From contig CM060732.1 in assembly GCA_030704615.1 (NCBI GenBank), forward strand, positions 28,933,053 to 28,997,052: a DNA stretch of 64,000 bases, given 5' to 3'. How positions within the stretch are numbered: position 1 is the first letter of the stretch; the number at the start of each line of letters is the position of its first letter. This document shows positions 21,749-32,894 of the stretch, piece after piece. The notes beneath the pieces were generated by a model, which ran no database searches, was not told where the DNA came from, and saw nothing but the letters and a program-made list of their open reading frames with translations. The stretch is from Takakia lepidozioides (Eukaryota > Streptophyta > Takakiopsida > Takakiales > Takakiaceae). A program made the translations under genes and the position numbers.

Positions 21749-24035
21749 GTCTGCATCTTCTTTTCTCCTTTCTTCCTCACTCTCCTCTTTTTCTCATCCG
21801 AATCAGAGGAATCTGCCACAGGAATATCAGTACTCTTTTGCATTTCCCTTATAGTATCTGCCACTTCCTTGTGCAGTTCCTTCTCATCCTTCCAAGTCTC
21901 TTCCTCTTCAGGCATATCATTGCCACTTCCAGTCTCATCTTCTTCCTCTTCTACTGGAGGTATTAGTTTAGCTTTACTTCTTGTTACTATCATTGTACTT
22001 ACTTCTGGTACAACACATGGCCTAACCATGTGAGCTGCCACCACTGGGCCCTCATTCACAGGAGCTCTCATCTCATTCTGGTGTCTTATCCAGAATGAAC
22101 AGGCTGCCTTGCGATGTCCTGGCTGATTACAATAGTAACATAGCTCTTCACCATTGGGTCCTCGCCCTTGGTCTGGTCTTGGATTATTTCTATAATCCTG
22201 ATTCCCGGGCTGGTAATTCCCCCTCGGATTACCCTGATAGTTGCCTCTGGAATTTCCTTGGTAATTCCCTCTTGAATTACCTCTTCCTTCCATGCCATTG
22301 TTATAACCACCAGACCTACCATAGTGGTCCTGATCATTGCTTCTTCTTGGCTGGGGTTGCACCTGATGCACCCTCACTTGCCTAGGTTCTCTGGCAGCTG
22401 TCCTTCTGTTGTAGTAACAATTCTCAGTAGAATGGTTATCCATTTTACAGATAGTACAGTGTTTCTCCTTCATGTGGCATTCTGTAGTGGTATGGCCTTC
22501 ATTCTGGCACTTTGCACACCATACACCCTTCCTCCAATGTGTTGCAGCCTCTGTGGCATACTTCTTCAAGATTTCTTCCAATCTTTTCTCATAGTTATCC
22601 CTCTTCAACTTTTCCTTTCTCTTACTCTTTCTTTTTAGTTCTTGCTCTTCTTCTTCATCTGACTCATCTTCAGAGTCCTCATCTTCCTTTTTCTCTCTCC
22701 TGAGCATTCCCAATTGCTCAATTCTGTTCGCAGTTTCAAATGCCTCCTCCACTGTATTATGGGGTAACATATCCACTTTCTTCTGCAACTCTGGTCTTAG
22801 TCCACTCACAAACCAAGTCTTCTGTAAACCGGGTGCTGGTACTGCAGCCAGCTTTTTCATCATCAATTCCATCTTCTCCATATACTCTTCAACAGTTCAT
22901 GCTTCTTCTGCTTCAGCTGTTGTAAACTTCCATACACTTCATCCTCAGTTTTACTTGTCCTGAACCTATTTCGAAATGCTGTATTCAAGCCATTCCAGGT
23001 TAGGAAATGATTATCAGGGATCTTGCATACCATTCACTTGCTTTCTTGATAAGTGAACAAGGAAACAGTCTCATCTTGGCATCATCGCCATTCTCATTGT
23101 TCACTATACACATGTGCTCAAATTGGCTAATGTGTACATCGGGATCCCCTTTTCCTGAATATATTGGAAAGGGTGGTTTTGCCCGTGTTGGTTGTAACGC
23201 CATCTGTGGCCCTACCTTCTGCCCACTGACAGGTGCTGGCACCCTTGCTGGTGCTGGTCCTTCTGGACCTGTTGTTTTTGTGGTGGATCTTCCACCAAGT
23301 GGTGGCCCTTGAGCACTCCCTGCTTCTGGCCCCACGATATTCACAGTATTCCCAGCTTCAGTTGCACTACTTCCCACACTCCCTGTCCCCCCAGAGCCAG
23401 ATCCAGGCAGCCCGCCTGATCCCCCTGAGCCGACACCTTCGTTGGCCTGTGATCCAAGTGCTCCACTTGATCCAGGTCCAACGGGTTGGGATGTCCTGGT
23501 TGTAGTCTCAACCTCAGCTGTTGGGTCTACTTCTTCATATTCTTCCTCTTCCAATTTCTTCTCTCTGTTTTCATCATTCAAGTTCTGCCCTTGGGTTTCT
23601 TCTTCACTCATGTAACTCAACTGTAATGGTGTTGGAGAGTCTGAACTCTCCGTTGGCTCTGCCACATCCTCATCTCCTTCTTCATCTTCTGCTTCAGAAA
23701 CTGGAGTTCCTGCTTTTGGTGTTCCATGCCAACTTTTATCAAAGATTTCTGTCAAATCTTTTATCCAAGGATGTACCTCAGATCTTTCACCTCTTGATTG
23801 ATCTTCTTCCTGTACCAATTCCCTTAATCTTTCTTGCAAAGAAACAGAAGGAGTGGCATCCAACTCTAGTTCTTCCCCGGTATAGGTGATGCACTTTTTG
23901 ATCTTGATGGTGTGAGAGGTCCAGATGATTCCCCTATGTCTATTCCTCTCTCCCAAAGATATGGATAATTAGCTTTCAGATAGCTTTCCTTTTTAATGAA
24001 TATCTTTGTCGTCTAGCTTCTCTTTCATCACTCAT
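21715..24035 (-). pseudogene. gag: Ty3/gypsy gag (frameshifted)
   Basis: Start inferred from copy 2, where the frame opens with MSDEREARRQRY; the matching ATG here is at 24035. The N-terminal part (23956-23000) is acidic with a Gly/Ser-rich stretch and the capsid-like KPPFPIYSGKGDPDVHISQF. It is broken by a single-base loss near 23019 (copy 2 has one extra A) and again near 22895. The last part (22881-21715) has three CCHC zinc knuckles: CAKCQNEGHTTTEC, CTICKMDNHSTENC and CYYCNQPGHRKAAC, separated by an Arg/Gly/Asn-rich (NSRGNYQGN)n segment. Gag packages the RNA and forms the particle. At least three frame changes (including one near 23900) mean this copy makes no full Gag. Confidence 0.88.
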
Positions 24036-24057
24036 GTCCCATGTCTTTCATTTCTTT

Positions 24058-24626
24058 TTAATGTGGCAATAACCAAAACTCTCTTCTGTAATATCTCTCG
24101 TATATGCCTGGATTTCTTTCAAGCTTCAATGCACCCTTGGCTATACTTGAAGTCTCCGTTACCATATAACCATATGGCAAACAAGTCTGAAAAGCTGTTC
24201 TTGGTGTGAGTTTGATCCACAAAATATCCTTTGGAATCCAATTCTTTACCAGTACAAGCTCTTCATGCATATGAGTATAAACATTCACCTTTCTTTCTTC
24301 CCAGCCTTCAAACTCTACTCGTTTAATGGATAGCAATGCTATCACATAAACCAATGTTGGTAACCAACGTGCTCTTCCTCTACAGGCTACTTGATAAATC
24401 TTTATCACTCCTTTTCTCCAGACCCCATTCTGGATCAGCATCATGCACTCGTTTAAGAATATTTTCTTTACATCCGTCTGGCAATTCCAAGAACCTTTGA
24501 AAGAACTGTTTGGACAATCTTTCTTCCTTCGTTTCACACAGGAATTTGATTCACTTCAAATTCTTTAATGGTCCAACCACCATGATCCCACCAGATGCCT
24601 GTCACATCTGGTTGTTCATGTCCCAG
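24058..24626 (-). pseudogene. ORF0 between PBS and gag of Ty3 copy 1 (frameshifted)
   Basis: Most of the protein is conserved with copy 2: ARWLPTLVYVIALLSIKRVEF, then WEERKVNVYTHMHEELVLVKNW and ending RREFWLLPH. The frame is disrupted near 24420 and 24535 by single-base differences from copy 2. Function unknown. Extra ORFs at this place are known from Ogre/Tat elements; similarity here is positional only. Confidence 0.6.
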
Positions 24627-24628
24627 TT

Positions 24629-24644
24629 CCCAGTATGGTCGCCA
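24629..24644 (-). other. Primer-binding site of Ty3 copy 1
   Basis: Two bases after the 5' LTR in element sense comes TGGCGACCATACTGGG, identical in copy 2. TGG pairs with the CCA tail of a tRNA whose 3' end would read ...GGUCGCCA. The tRNA is not identified with certainty; a Gly/Arg-type acceptor end is possible. It is not the common initiator-Met PBS. Confidence 0.75.
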
Positions 24645-24646
24645 AA

Positions 24647-25777
24647 TGTCGCGCGGCTTTTACTCACCCATCCCTTCGCTATCCGAGGCGGAAACTCCAA
24701 GATAGAAGAGTTGGAAATCTCTAAGTACTCAGCCCGCGCAGAACAATCAGTCATGACCTACAGCTAGTGTATCATGGGGGTGTTTCCTATTTGTTTCCCT
24801 TTTCGCATTCATCTTAGCTACCTTACCATTGATAATTACGTATTAGTTTCCTTCACTCCTCCATTCAATCCACAGCTTCACTCAGATCTCTCTACACAGT
24901 GTGATTGTATCGTATAAATATCAGATTATGATTTATCAGGTATCAGGCCGAAGCCATTGTATCTCTATTCTCCTCTACAATATCCCTACGGCTTTGCATC
25001 TAACAAGCATCTACTAATCCTCCTTCATCGTGCTCTCCGATCTCCGCTTCCGCCTGACTCCCAAGTCCTCCCCGAATAATGATCTCATCATAATCCCCGT
25101 TCTTCCCCTTTATCCTCCTATCCGCGGTTCTAACCGTTTCCCTCTCTAACCGTCGTATGTGAACTAACATGTTCCCTTCTCTGGTGTTGTTCCCCACAGT
25201 CGTTCCCTGTCCTACTCTTCGTTCCCTATTATCGTGACAGCTGTGTCAAGCGGTGACTGGCTGTGTTTGGCTGTGTCGGGCTGTGACTGGCTGTGTGGCT
25301 ATGCCGGGCTGTGACTGGCTGTGTGGGCTGTGTCTGCTGTGACGACTGTGACGGGCTGTGTGGGCTGTGTGGGCTGTGTCGGGCTGTGTGGGCTGTGTGG
25401 GCTGTGTGGGCTGTCGGGCTGTGTGGGCTGTGACGCTGTGACGGGCTGTGTGGGCTGTGACGGCTGTGACGGGCTGTGTTGGCTGTGACGGCTGTGACGG
25501 CTGTGTTGGCTGTGACGGGCTGTGTCGGCTGTGGTGGCTGTGTGGGCTGTGTCGGGCTGTGTCGGCTGTGACGGGCTGTGTTGGCTGTGACGGCTGTGTC
25601 GGGCTGTGTGGGCTGTGTGGGCTGTGACGGCTGTGTCGGGCTGTGTGGGTTGTGTAACCCCCTTCTACAGTGCTCTGCTGTCACCCCTAAGGTTCCTGTT
25701 TGTCTCAGTCTGTGCAAAAATTAAGGGTACCCTACAGATCCCGTATAAGTGTCTAAGTCCCCTACAGTCCTCTAACA
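24647..25777 (-). repeat. 5' LTR of Ty3 copy 1
   Basis: 1,131 bp with the same ends as the left LTR and TSD AGTTG immediately to its right. It contains the GGCTGTG minisatellite at 25236-25652 and an ATG (24767-24765) that opens a frame running out of the LTR. Confidence 0.92.
25236..25652. repeat. GGCTGTG-type minisatellite in the 5' LTR
   Basis: Same family as 12783-13128 but longer, with an extra GGCTGTGTTTGGCTGTGTCG stretch at its left end. Confidence 0.9.
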
Positions 25778-26325
25778 AGTTGATGTGTAGCCAGGAAACC
25801 CCCGAGCTCCACTGTACTTGTGGTTGATTGCTTGGCAATCAATGAGAGCACCTGCTGACTTTGCCTTCCTTTCAAAATCAGCTTGCTTGTGCTGCAAACT
25901 TTCCAGCTTCTGTGCTAGGTCTGCCACCTGGGCAGTTTTTACTTCCTGCTGCTCAATCTGAGGTTGGTGTGTGACCAGCAGGCTGGTGATATTGCTGTAA
26001 GAACGGAGCCCAAGGTAGCGGAGTGGTGAGTTGATGCCGATGTGAATGACCATTTGAGTGGAAGACGTGATGGAGTTTAAGACCTAGAACATAGAGTGTA
26101 TCAGTACCTCCCTCCACGCAATCTTCGGGATGGGGGGCAGAGCTTTGCCACTTCACGATGCGGAAACTCCAGGAGGTAGGGTGGGAACTGGGTCTCCATG
26201 GTGCGACATCTGTACGGCTCCAAAAGAGGGTAGCGCCAAGCTCGTTGTAAGGCCCCCAAAACTTATATAGAACCACTTGCATGGAACAAGATTCTTCGGG
26301 CTGGGGCTCAGCATCCAACCACTAT
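25778..26325 (-). pseudogene. Unknown host gene interrupted in its last exon by Ty3 copy 1
   Basis: Minus-strand gene. A likely internal exon (about 26325-26157) encodes LDAEPQPEES...VVLYKFWGPYNELGATLFW...TSWSFRI, preceded by a TGCTCAATAG acceptor-like site. A 73-nt intron (GTGAAG at 26156 to TTCTAG at 26084, with TACTGAT upstream of the acceptor) joins in phase 0 to the last exon (26083-25778), VLNSITSSTQMVIHIGIN...RYLGLRSYSNI, followed by a short coiled coil (QIEQQEVKTAQVADLAQKLE). The frame runs to the AGTTG duplication and resumes at 12179, giving a stop after 15 further codons. Exon borders are inferred from frame continuity only. Family not recognised; more 5' exons may exist. Confidence 0.5.
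26084..26156 (-). other. Putative intron in the interrupted host gene
   Basis: GTGAAG...TACTGATACACTCTATGTTCTAG on the minus strand, 73 nt; joins two protein-like frames in phase 0. Short, so treat as provisional. Confidence 0.4.
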
Positions 26326-26596
26326 TGAGCAATAGTTTGCAATGCCCCATCACAAAACTGAGGCCCGTTCTGTGAACCTCCCGCATTCTTATTCAATTCC
26401 AAATCTGTAGGTGAGGAAGAAATGACATCTTGGAGAGGTTGGCTGCGGGCTTCAAGATGTGCCGTGCCATACCAGAAACCCTTGACAGTGCATCTGTGAC
26501 AGGAAATGATCAGAGGATAGAAACCAGCATAACTCAGACATAAACCAGCATGCAGGGTGCAATCAAATCTTTAGCCCTGTGCCTACTGAATACAAG

Positions 26597-27159
26597 TCAC
26601 GTTGTCAATGGGACTTTGATTGCTCTCAGAACTAGCTCATGAGTCATGGGCTCCTCCAGGTAAAGTCGATTGCAGCCGTTGTACCGCCCCTAGTGATGTT
26701 CACCACAATGTCCTGCCCTTCAATCATACCACCATCGAATATGGAAATCTTCACGTTTTCGTCGTCCACACCAATGCGAATGTCCCCATACAATGGAGAA
26801 GAGGAGCGCAGTCCTTTAGGAGAATAGGTCTCTCCGATGGAGTCCACCCACGTCCAGTGGCAGCAGTTCCACCGCAACAGCATAGCAGTGCGCCTTCTTC
26901 TGCATGGGTGACCGTCGTAGCTGGGAAAATCGGAATCGAGGATGCGCAGGAGCCACGGACTCCTCAGACCAAGATTGTCACCCCGCTCAAAGGCATAGTG
27001 GCCTAGGATATACTCAAAAGCCACCAATGTTTCCACAATCGAACCAGTATCTTCTCTGTAATCTGTGTACCAGATAACAATGTCTCCCGATGTGGCCGAA
27101 TACATTGCATAATCGATGCCTCCAAATGGGCAGTCGTCCCGGTTCCGGAAGCACGACAT
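26597..27159 (-). pseudogene. Unknown-family protein, copy 1 of a divergent paralogous pair
   Basis: Start taken at MSC (AAGGATGTCGTGC) because the DNA around this ATG is shared with the paralog at 27720; the frame stays open upstream to 27432 but there runs into the palindromic repeat. Conserved with the paralog: MSC.RN..DCP..G.DYAM....SGDI..W, then EY..G.Y.FERG, PW.L.I.D, LRSSS and YGDIR, and finally S(M/I)(Y/F)DGG(M/I)I(E/D)G(H/Q)DIVV. The literal frame stops at 26644. DNA similarity to the paralog continues past it to an equivalent ending (HELVLRAIKVPLTT) at 26597 if one base is restored near 26650. Small, Cys-rich N-terminus, no signal peptide or membrane span, no recognised domain. Confidence 0.55.
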
Positions 27160-27719
27160 CCTTGCAAAGGAGGACCTGAGGACGACTTGGATACCGATGA
27201 CAATGACCTTGCGGACAGCTACGAAGCCCTTAGATTTTGAAATGATGCGAAGCGGAAGAGCAGTCCGGCCTCCAATAATGGAGCATCTGGGTCCCACGTA
27301 CCCACCGACGGGTGGAACGTGTTCATCACGCCAGCGGTGGATGAACCCATACATCTTTCTCATCAACAAGTTATAGTTTGAGATCTGCCACCGAAGTCCT
27401 CCATCCCCCCGGATGGAAATTCGGCGCCGCATTTACATCGAAGAGGGGATGGACTTCGTCGTGTCCAGTGGCTATCGGCCCACCTGGCAGTGACTGCCCT
27501 AGTTTGCATGGCAGGGTAGGAAACTGAAACGGCTACATTCATGCAGCAGCCAATCTTCATCGGTCCAGGATCCTGTAGGGGGGGAATTTAAATGTGCCCT
27601 GGAGTGTTTGTGAGGAATTGCAGCGTTAGCTTGAACTTTTTCCAGCCACCGCGCGCTCCTGCTCCTCCTCCATCCGGGAGCTGCTGTCATTGAGCGTACT
27701 CCGCTACTCTTTTTCAAGG

Positions 27720-28299
27720 ATGTCGTGCCGCCGAAATCCAGCCGACTGCCCTTGTCATGGCCACGATTATGCTATGTTCAAACCAGAATCAGGAGACATC
27801 ATTGTCTGGCTCTCTGTTTTCACAGACGCTGCTGGAATCAAGCAAGAGTCTTTGCGCGCAATGGAGTATCTGGAGGGCTATTACCGCTTTGAGCGAGGTG
27901 AGGGCGAGGGTCAATGCGGTCCGTGGGTCCTGAAAATTGTTGACCTTGAGATATACCAAGCTGGAAAGGGATGCCGGACAGATCACGCACGGCCTCGCTT
28001 TGGCGCTGGAACTGCTGCCAGTGGACCAGGGAGGACGACACGGGGAAAACTATATACGTGCAGATCACTCCGCTCTTCCAGTGTATGGAGACATTCGGCT
28101 GAGTTGCGAAGACGATTCGCACGGGCACATGAGGCCCACAGTGACCTTGTCAATGTATGATGGTGGTATCATTGATGGACATGACATTGTTGTCAGCTCC
28201 AGCAAGGGCAGCAAAACGACCGAATTGCAGTTTACCTCGAGGTGCCGCAGCAGTAATGAGCTTGTTTTGAGGGGTATCGAAGTTCCGTCGACTTGGTGA
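27720..28299 (+). pseudogene. Unknown-family protein, copy 2 of a divergent paralogous pair
   Basis: Head-to-head with the gene at 26597-27159, starts 561 bp apart. Opens MSCRRNPADCPCHGHDYAMF and runs in one frame to LYTCRSLRSSSV near 28075. A single-base shift is then needed to enter the frame VYGDIRLS...VTLSMYDGGIIDGHDIVV and end NELVLRGIEVPSTW at 28299. With the shift the protein would have about 192 residues, and alignment with the paralog is continuous. The paralog lacks this frameshift but has another, so each copy is broken at a different place, or both reflect base-calling error. No function can be named. Confidence 0.6.
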
Positions 28300-28368
28300 A
28301 GCCCATGTAGAAGGAGGAAGGGCTTAGTTTTGTCTGCAGTTGGTAAATGTGAGACATCGTGTCCGATC

Positions 28369-28374
28369 AATAAA
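28369..28374 (+). terminator. AATAAA-type poly(A) signal candidate
   Basis: AATAAA 70 nt after the stop codon of the plus-strand paralog. Plausible position, weak on its own. Confidence 0.3.
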
Positions 28375-28554
28375 CCCATCGTACCTCACTTCTGTGTGAT
28401 TGTGTTTCATTCTGTTTGAATAACTGTCGGAATTGGCCCACTGTTTACAATTTGATGTCTCATTTCTACAATTTGTCTGTCCGGATGAATATACCAGAGT
28501 AACCGGTATGAGAGTCATGTGTCAAGAATATACCAGAGTAACGCCATGTCAGAC

Positions 28555-29265
28555 ATTGGAATGCGGTGCCGCATTTCAATGCCGACATGGAAATGTATGA
28601 ACCGCATTTCAGTGTCGGACAATGGAATGCGGTGCATCATTTCCGTCCAGGTACACGAAATACCAACACGGGTCTATAAATTGGACAGACAACGAGGTTG
28701 GCATTGCAAATGCGGCGACGCATTTCCAGCTTGGCAATGGAAACTTCTTTTTGGACAAGGGAATGCGGTGCCGCATTTCCGTCCAACACTTCGGAAAGTG
28801 TGACATTTCCGACCAGCGCGATGGAATGCGTTACCGCATTTCCGTGAGAGGGTCTGCAAATGGACAAATTGCGATGTCCGTTCTGGAAATGCGGCGCCGC
28901 ATTTCCATGTCCGTCATCGACTTTTTTTTTACAATGGAATGCGGTGCCAATTTTTGCTGATGGGCCTGCAGTTCGAACAACGACCATCCCCAATATGGAA
29001 ATGCGGCACCGCATTTCCAATTCCGCCATCTCGACCTCCTTGTTCGACCTCTGTAAGCGTGGTGGCATCCATGAAATGAGCGGGAGAGGCCAAAACTAGC
29101 GTGTGGACAAAGGAAATTTTGGAAATGCGGCACCGCATTTCCAATTCAGATTACTTTTTACTATGCCAACATTGAACCCTCCCCTGTTTTGGAAATGCGG
29201 TGCCGCATTTCCAAAAGAGGTTTTTAGAGTTGCCAAAATTTTGGAAATGCGGTGCCCCATTTCTG
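28555..29265. repeat. Dispersed palindromes, second family
   Basis: About ten perfect or slightly damaged copies of GAAATGCGGTGCCGCATTTC, often with a flanking G/C pair (for example near 28560, 28758, 28888, 28997, 29122, 29191, 29244). They are spaced 50-120 bp apart by sequence that is not itself repeated. The core differs from the 1-1.8 kb family by T>G/A>C at the symmetrical inner positions. The centre varies (TG, CG, CA) while the arms stay complementary. Confidence 0.85.
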
Positions 29266-30500
29266 ATTTTGGGAGCGTCGTGGTTTGGGCAATTGTGTGG
29301 CTGGAATGCACACTGGAGAGGGGTCACGAATGTCGGGGGAGAATTTCCTTTATATACTCTGGAAGAGAATTTACATTTATAGAGACTTCATTAAAATTCT
29401 ATTAATCTTGAAATCATCTGAATCCTCATCCTGTTCTAGACTGTCCTGCTCCGCCTCCACCCCCTCATGTCTTTCTCATCTCCAGCGGACTGCTCGTTGG
29501 CGAGGCTTTCGAAATCCTATCTTCCCCTTGCGGAACTGTCCATCTCACCTCCGTTGGGTCGTCTTCCTCCCTGTCTGCGTCGCTCTCATCCGCTGAATCA
29601 CATATGTACTTTCATACCCGTCTACCTGTCTGAGCTGCTGCCAACTCTTTCCTTATCCTTCTGTCCTCCCTAGCCCTCTCCAAATCTGCTCTACTTTACT
29701 GGGATTCTCACTTCTTCTAATCGTTGTATTTGCGAGTTTAGCTGCATAACTAGGAAGGGAGTAGTCCCTCACCGGGCTCGTCATGAAGTCGGCCCTCGCA
29801 AAGAACGGGACATTCTTCCTGGCAGGAAGTGTAGGCCCTACATGTTTCGACCCGGACCCTGCAATCTTGCACATGACAATCATCAACGAGACTAATGAGA
29901 ACCATAGTCCGGAAATTTGTTTGACAAAAATGACCCAGAAGGCTTTGCAAACTTACAATGTTTGTAGTGTGAAAAGAAGGGGCGTGAATCCCCTTTTGTA
30001 TAATTCTAATTGTGCTCCCCTCCATTGATTGCGGAGCAAGAGGAAAGAAGCGTTCTTTCTAATCTGTCCAACTGTCGTCACTTGGCTGTGGGTTTCCCTC
30101 AGCTCCTCCGTGATCAGAGTTCAAGCAATCCTCATCCACGCCGTAGCGGAAGGGAAGACATGGATGGGGAGTCAATTTGTTGTTCACTCTTGGTTCTACC
30201 TTTTACACAACATCCCCTAGGCATCCAGTGCGGCCAGCCTTGAAGTCATCCTCGGTCTCTCAAGACACAACCATCCCATCCACCAGTCTCTCTCTCTTTT
30301 CCTTTTTCCAATGACCCATCGCTCAAACAGCTCTCATCTCTTTTGTCAGACTTCAACCCAAATACCCCAACATCCCTCTTTTCCCTTCAACTGTGGAACG
30401 CAGTTGTTCAGATCCTGATCCCATAGTGAAATCACCTTATCCTTTCCGTGTTTTTTTGCAACTCCAGCTAACCATCATTGATCTCTCCAAACAAACAAGC
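29266..30500. other. No recognisable gene
   Basis: Contains only short ORFs without recognisable motifs. May include the 5' part of PLE-A before the gap, but I could not support this. Confidence 0.4.
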
Positions 30501-31000
30501 NNNNNNNNNNNNNNNNNNNNNNNNNNNNNNNNNNNNNNNNNNNNNNNNNNNNNNNNNNNNNNNNNNNNNNNNNNNNNNNNNNNNNNNNNNNNNNNNNNNN
30601 NNNNNNNNNNNNNNNNNNNNNNNNNNNNNNNNNNNNNNNNNNNNNNNNNNNNNNNNNNNNNNNNNNNNNNNNNNNNNNNNNNNNNNNNNNNNNNNNNNNN
30701 NNNNNNNNNNNNNNNNNNNNNNNNNNNNNNNNNNNNNNNNNNNNNNNNNNNNNNNNNNNNNNNNNNNNNNNNNNNNNNNNNNNNNNNNNNNNNNNNNNNN
30801 NNNNNNNNNNNNNNNNNNNNNNNNNNNNNNNNNNNNNNNNNNNNNNNNNNNNNNNNNNNNNNNNNNNNNNNNNNNNNNNNNNNNNNNNNNNNNNNNNNNN
30901 NNNNNNNNNNNNNNNNNNNNNNNNNNNNNNNNNNNNNNNNNNNNNNNNNNNNNNNNNNNNNNNNNNNNNNNNNNNNNNNNNNNNNNNNNNNNNNNNNNNN
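30501..31000. other. Assembly gap (500 N)
   Basis: Exactly 500 N, a conventional placeholder; true length unknown. It hides the 5' part of PLE-A. Confidence 0.99.
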
Positions 31001-32645
31001 TCGAAGCTTGAGGTTGCGAACGTTCTCTCCGGCAAAGACAACGACGAGGTTCCTCTTTGGCGCGTTCCGAATCCATCATTCAACGCCAGTGGAATCTCAA
31101 CCGCTCGAGCCATCATTCGAGAAGGTAATGATCTTTTGTCTAGCCGTTTGGATCGAATCGCCCGCAATGCACGACCTTGTCTGCCGAGACACTTGAGACT
31201 TGCTCTCAAAAGATTGAGGTCGGATCCGGACCTTGTCATCAGGCCGGCCGACAAAAATCTTGGTCTTGTGCTTATGGACAAGTCTTGGTACATGCAAGAG
31301 GCGATGCGGCAACTCTCAGACACCGAAGTTTATCGTCCGTGGATTCCGTACCGTGGGAAGAACTTTGGTCGAGGTTGGAGTGCTAGCTTGCCATCCAATC
31401 TACAGGTTTGCGATCTCCACCAAAGAATGGAATTACATCCGCCAACGCCCTCGGTCGTCCACGGACTTTCGAGCTTGTGCTTTGTACTTCATTCCGAAGG
31501 TGCACAAACCCGTGCTTGTGGAAGACCCATTTGTTCCTACAACAACTACATCTTCGAGCATGCTTCAACTTGGCTCCATCACCAACTCCTTCCGGTACTT
31601 CTCAAGGAACCCACTCATTTGGTGATTGATTCTCTCACGCTTCTTCGAGAGGTTTCCCAACTCGAGGTCCCCTCGCATGCTCTTCTTTTTACGTTTGACG
31701 TGGAATCTCTATATCCCAGCATCATCACCGAGCTCGGCTTGTATGAGCTCGAATGTGCTATTGGAGGTAATTTCACCAAACACAAAAAAGACCTGATCAT
31801 GACCCTCGCTGGATTAGTCTTGAAAAACCCATTACCTTGAGTTCAATGGTAGTTTTTGGCACCAAATTCGCGGGACGGCGATGGGGAGCAACTTTGCAGT
31901 TGTTTACGCTTGTTTGTTCCTCTGTCGGTTGGAGATGTACATGGAGTACGTTGTGCCATCGGAGCAAGAGCTGCTTTATCTCTTAAGCGCTATATCGACG
32001 ACGGCTTTGGCATCTGGGTAGGCTCCGAAAAGAGCCTCCGGTCCTGGTTACGGAACTACGGTTCCATGTTCGATGGCATCAAAATCACGACCGCCATAAG
32101 CCCGACGTCCGCCGACATCTTGGATATCACCTTCCTCAAAGGAGACGACTTCATCCAACTCGACGGCTCTCTACTAGATGTCATCAAAAGGCCCAGAACA
32201 AGTATCAAACTTGCCTTGGTCCTCGTGGCATCCACATCACCAAAAGAAAGCTTTCGTCATCGGCGAGCTCCAACGGTACGTAATACGAGAAAGCACCATC
32301 CAAGGGTTCAACCATTTGCGACTTTTGTTTTACAAACGTCTTCGAGCCCGAGGTTATCCGGCGGCGTTCATCCGGAGTTGCTTCACCAAGATCTCCTACG
32401 ACCTCAGATCCGCTCTACTCGACCAACAGACGCAACGCGCAGTTGAGGGTAAACGGGCCCCCCTTGTTCTTAAGCTCGACTACTCTTCGTACACTCGAGC
32501 CTTGAACTTGGGGGCCACCCTAAACCTGACTCCACGAGTTGCTTCAGCAAGTCCCGGAGCTTCGGTTCTTTCCTCGAGCGATGATTTGTGGAGGAATCCG
32601 CGAAAGCTGAGTTCATTCCTAGTTAAATCTAGAATGATAGGATGA
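31001..32645 (+). pseudogene. PLE-A reverse transcriptase, no endonuclease domain
   Basis: Pieces in shifting frames: VIRPADKNLGLVLM (the KADK-like motif before the RT core of Penelope elements), YFIPKVHKPVLV, LLFTFDVESLYPS (motif A Asp), IRGTAMGSNFAVVYACLFL (motif B), RYIDDGFGIW (motif C) and ADILDITFLKG, then FVIGELQRYVIRES, RARGYPAAF and the thumb-end LWRNPRKLSSFLVKSRM. The protein stops there, where canonical Penelope proteins continue into a GIY-YIG endonuclease. At least four frame changes make this copy inactive. It is clearly related to but distinct from PLE-C at 36535-38439. The endonuclease-less PLEs known from rotifers, fungi and some plants are telomere-associated. Confidence 0.85.
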
Positions 32646-32855
32646 TTTTGTAGTGCAAATCCCTAGCATTATTAATTTTGCCTCTTTGATAGCCCTAGTG
32701 TTGATGTTAAAGTCAAAGGGTTCCAACAATTTAATTTGGACCATTGACTAATTAATGCAGTCTTGACTTGGAGGCTAAATTAGTGCTTTAGTGGCATTAT
32801 TATTGCCTTGGGAATTATCCCATATCGTTTGCACATAGTGAGGGTGCTTTTCTAG

Positions 32856-32863
32856 TATATAAG
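32856..32863 (+). promoter_or_regulatory. TATA box of PLE-A tail
   Basis: TATATAAG whose first base lies 39 nt before the hammerhead-like fold. The same motif and spacing recur in PLE-C (42 nt) and in the 1.15-kb units (37-38 nt), so it is probably the internal promoter. Confidence 0.65.
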
Positions 32864-32894
32864 GATAGGCTTGGCTCTTAGGACTTCATCTCTT

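Larger units (their letters stand above)
12180..25777 (-). mobile_element. Complete Ty3/gypsy LTR retrotransposon, copy 1
   Basis: Element sense is minus. The right LTR (25777-24647) is 5' and the left LTR (13253-12180) is 3'. Both begin TGTTAGAGG and end GCGCGACA in element sense, and are flanked by the same 5-bp target duplication AGTTG (12175-12179 and 25778-25782). Internal order: PBS, upstream ORF0, gag, protease-RT-RNaseH-integrase in one frame, downstream long ORF, polypurine tract. The pol order (integrase after RNaseH) defines Ty3/gypsy. There is no chromodomain. The extra ORFs before gag and after pol recall the Tat/Ogre and Athila lineages of plants. gag and the downstream ORF are frameshifted, so this copy is unlikely to be autonomous. 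Confidence 0.93.

Noticed and set aside
28555-29265. CRISPR-like array (repeated palindrome with unrelated spacers)
   Set aside because: Spacing is irregular (50-120 bp), repeats vary symmetrically, there are no cas genes, and the context is a eukaryotic nuclear genome.
30393-31323. ORFs running through the N block
   Set aside because: Translation of unknown bases; no information.
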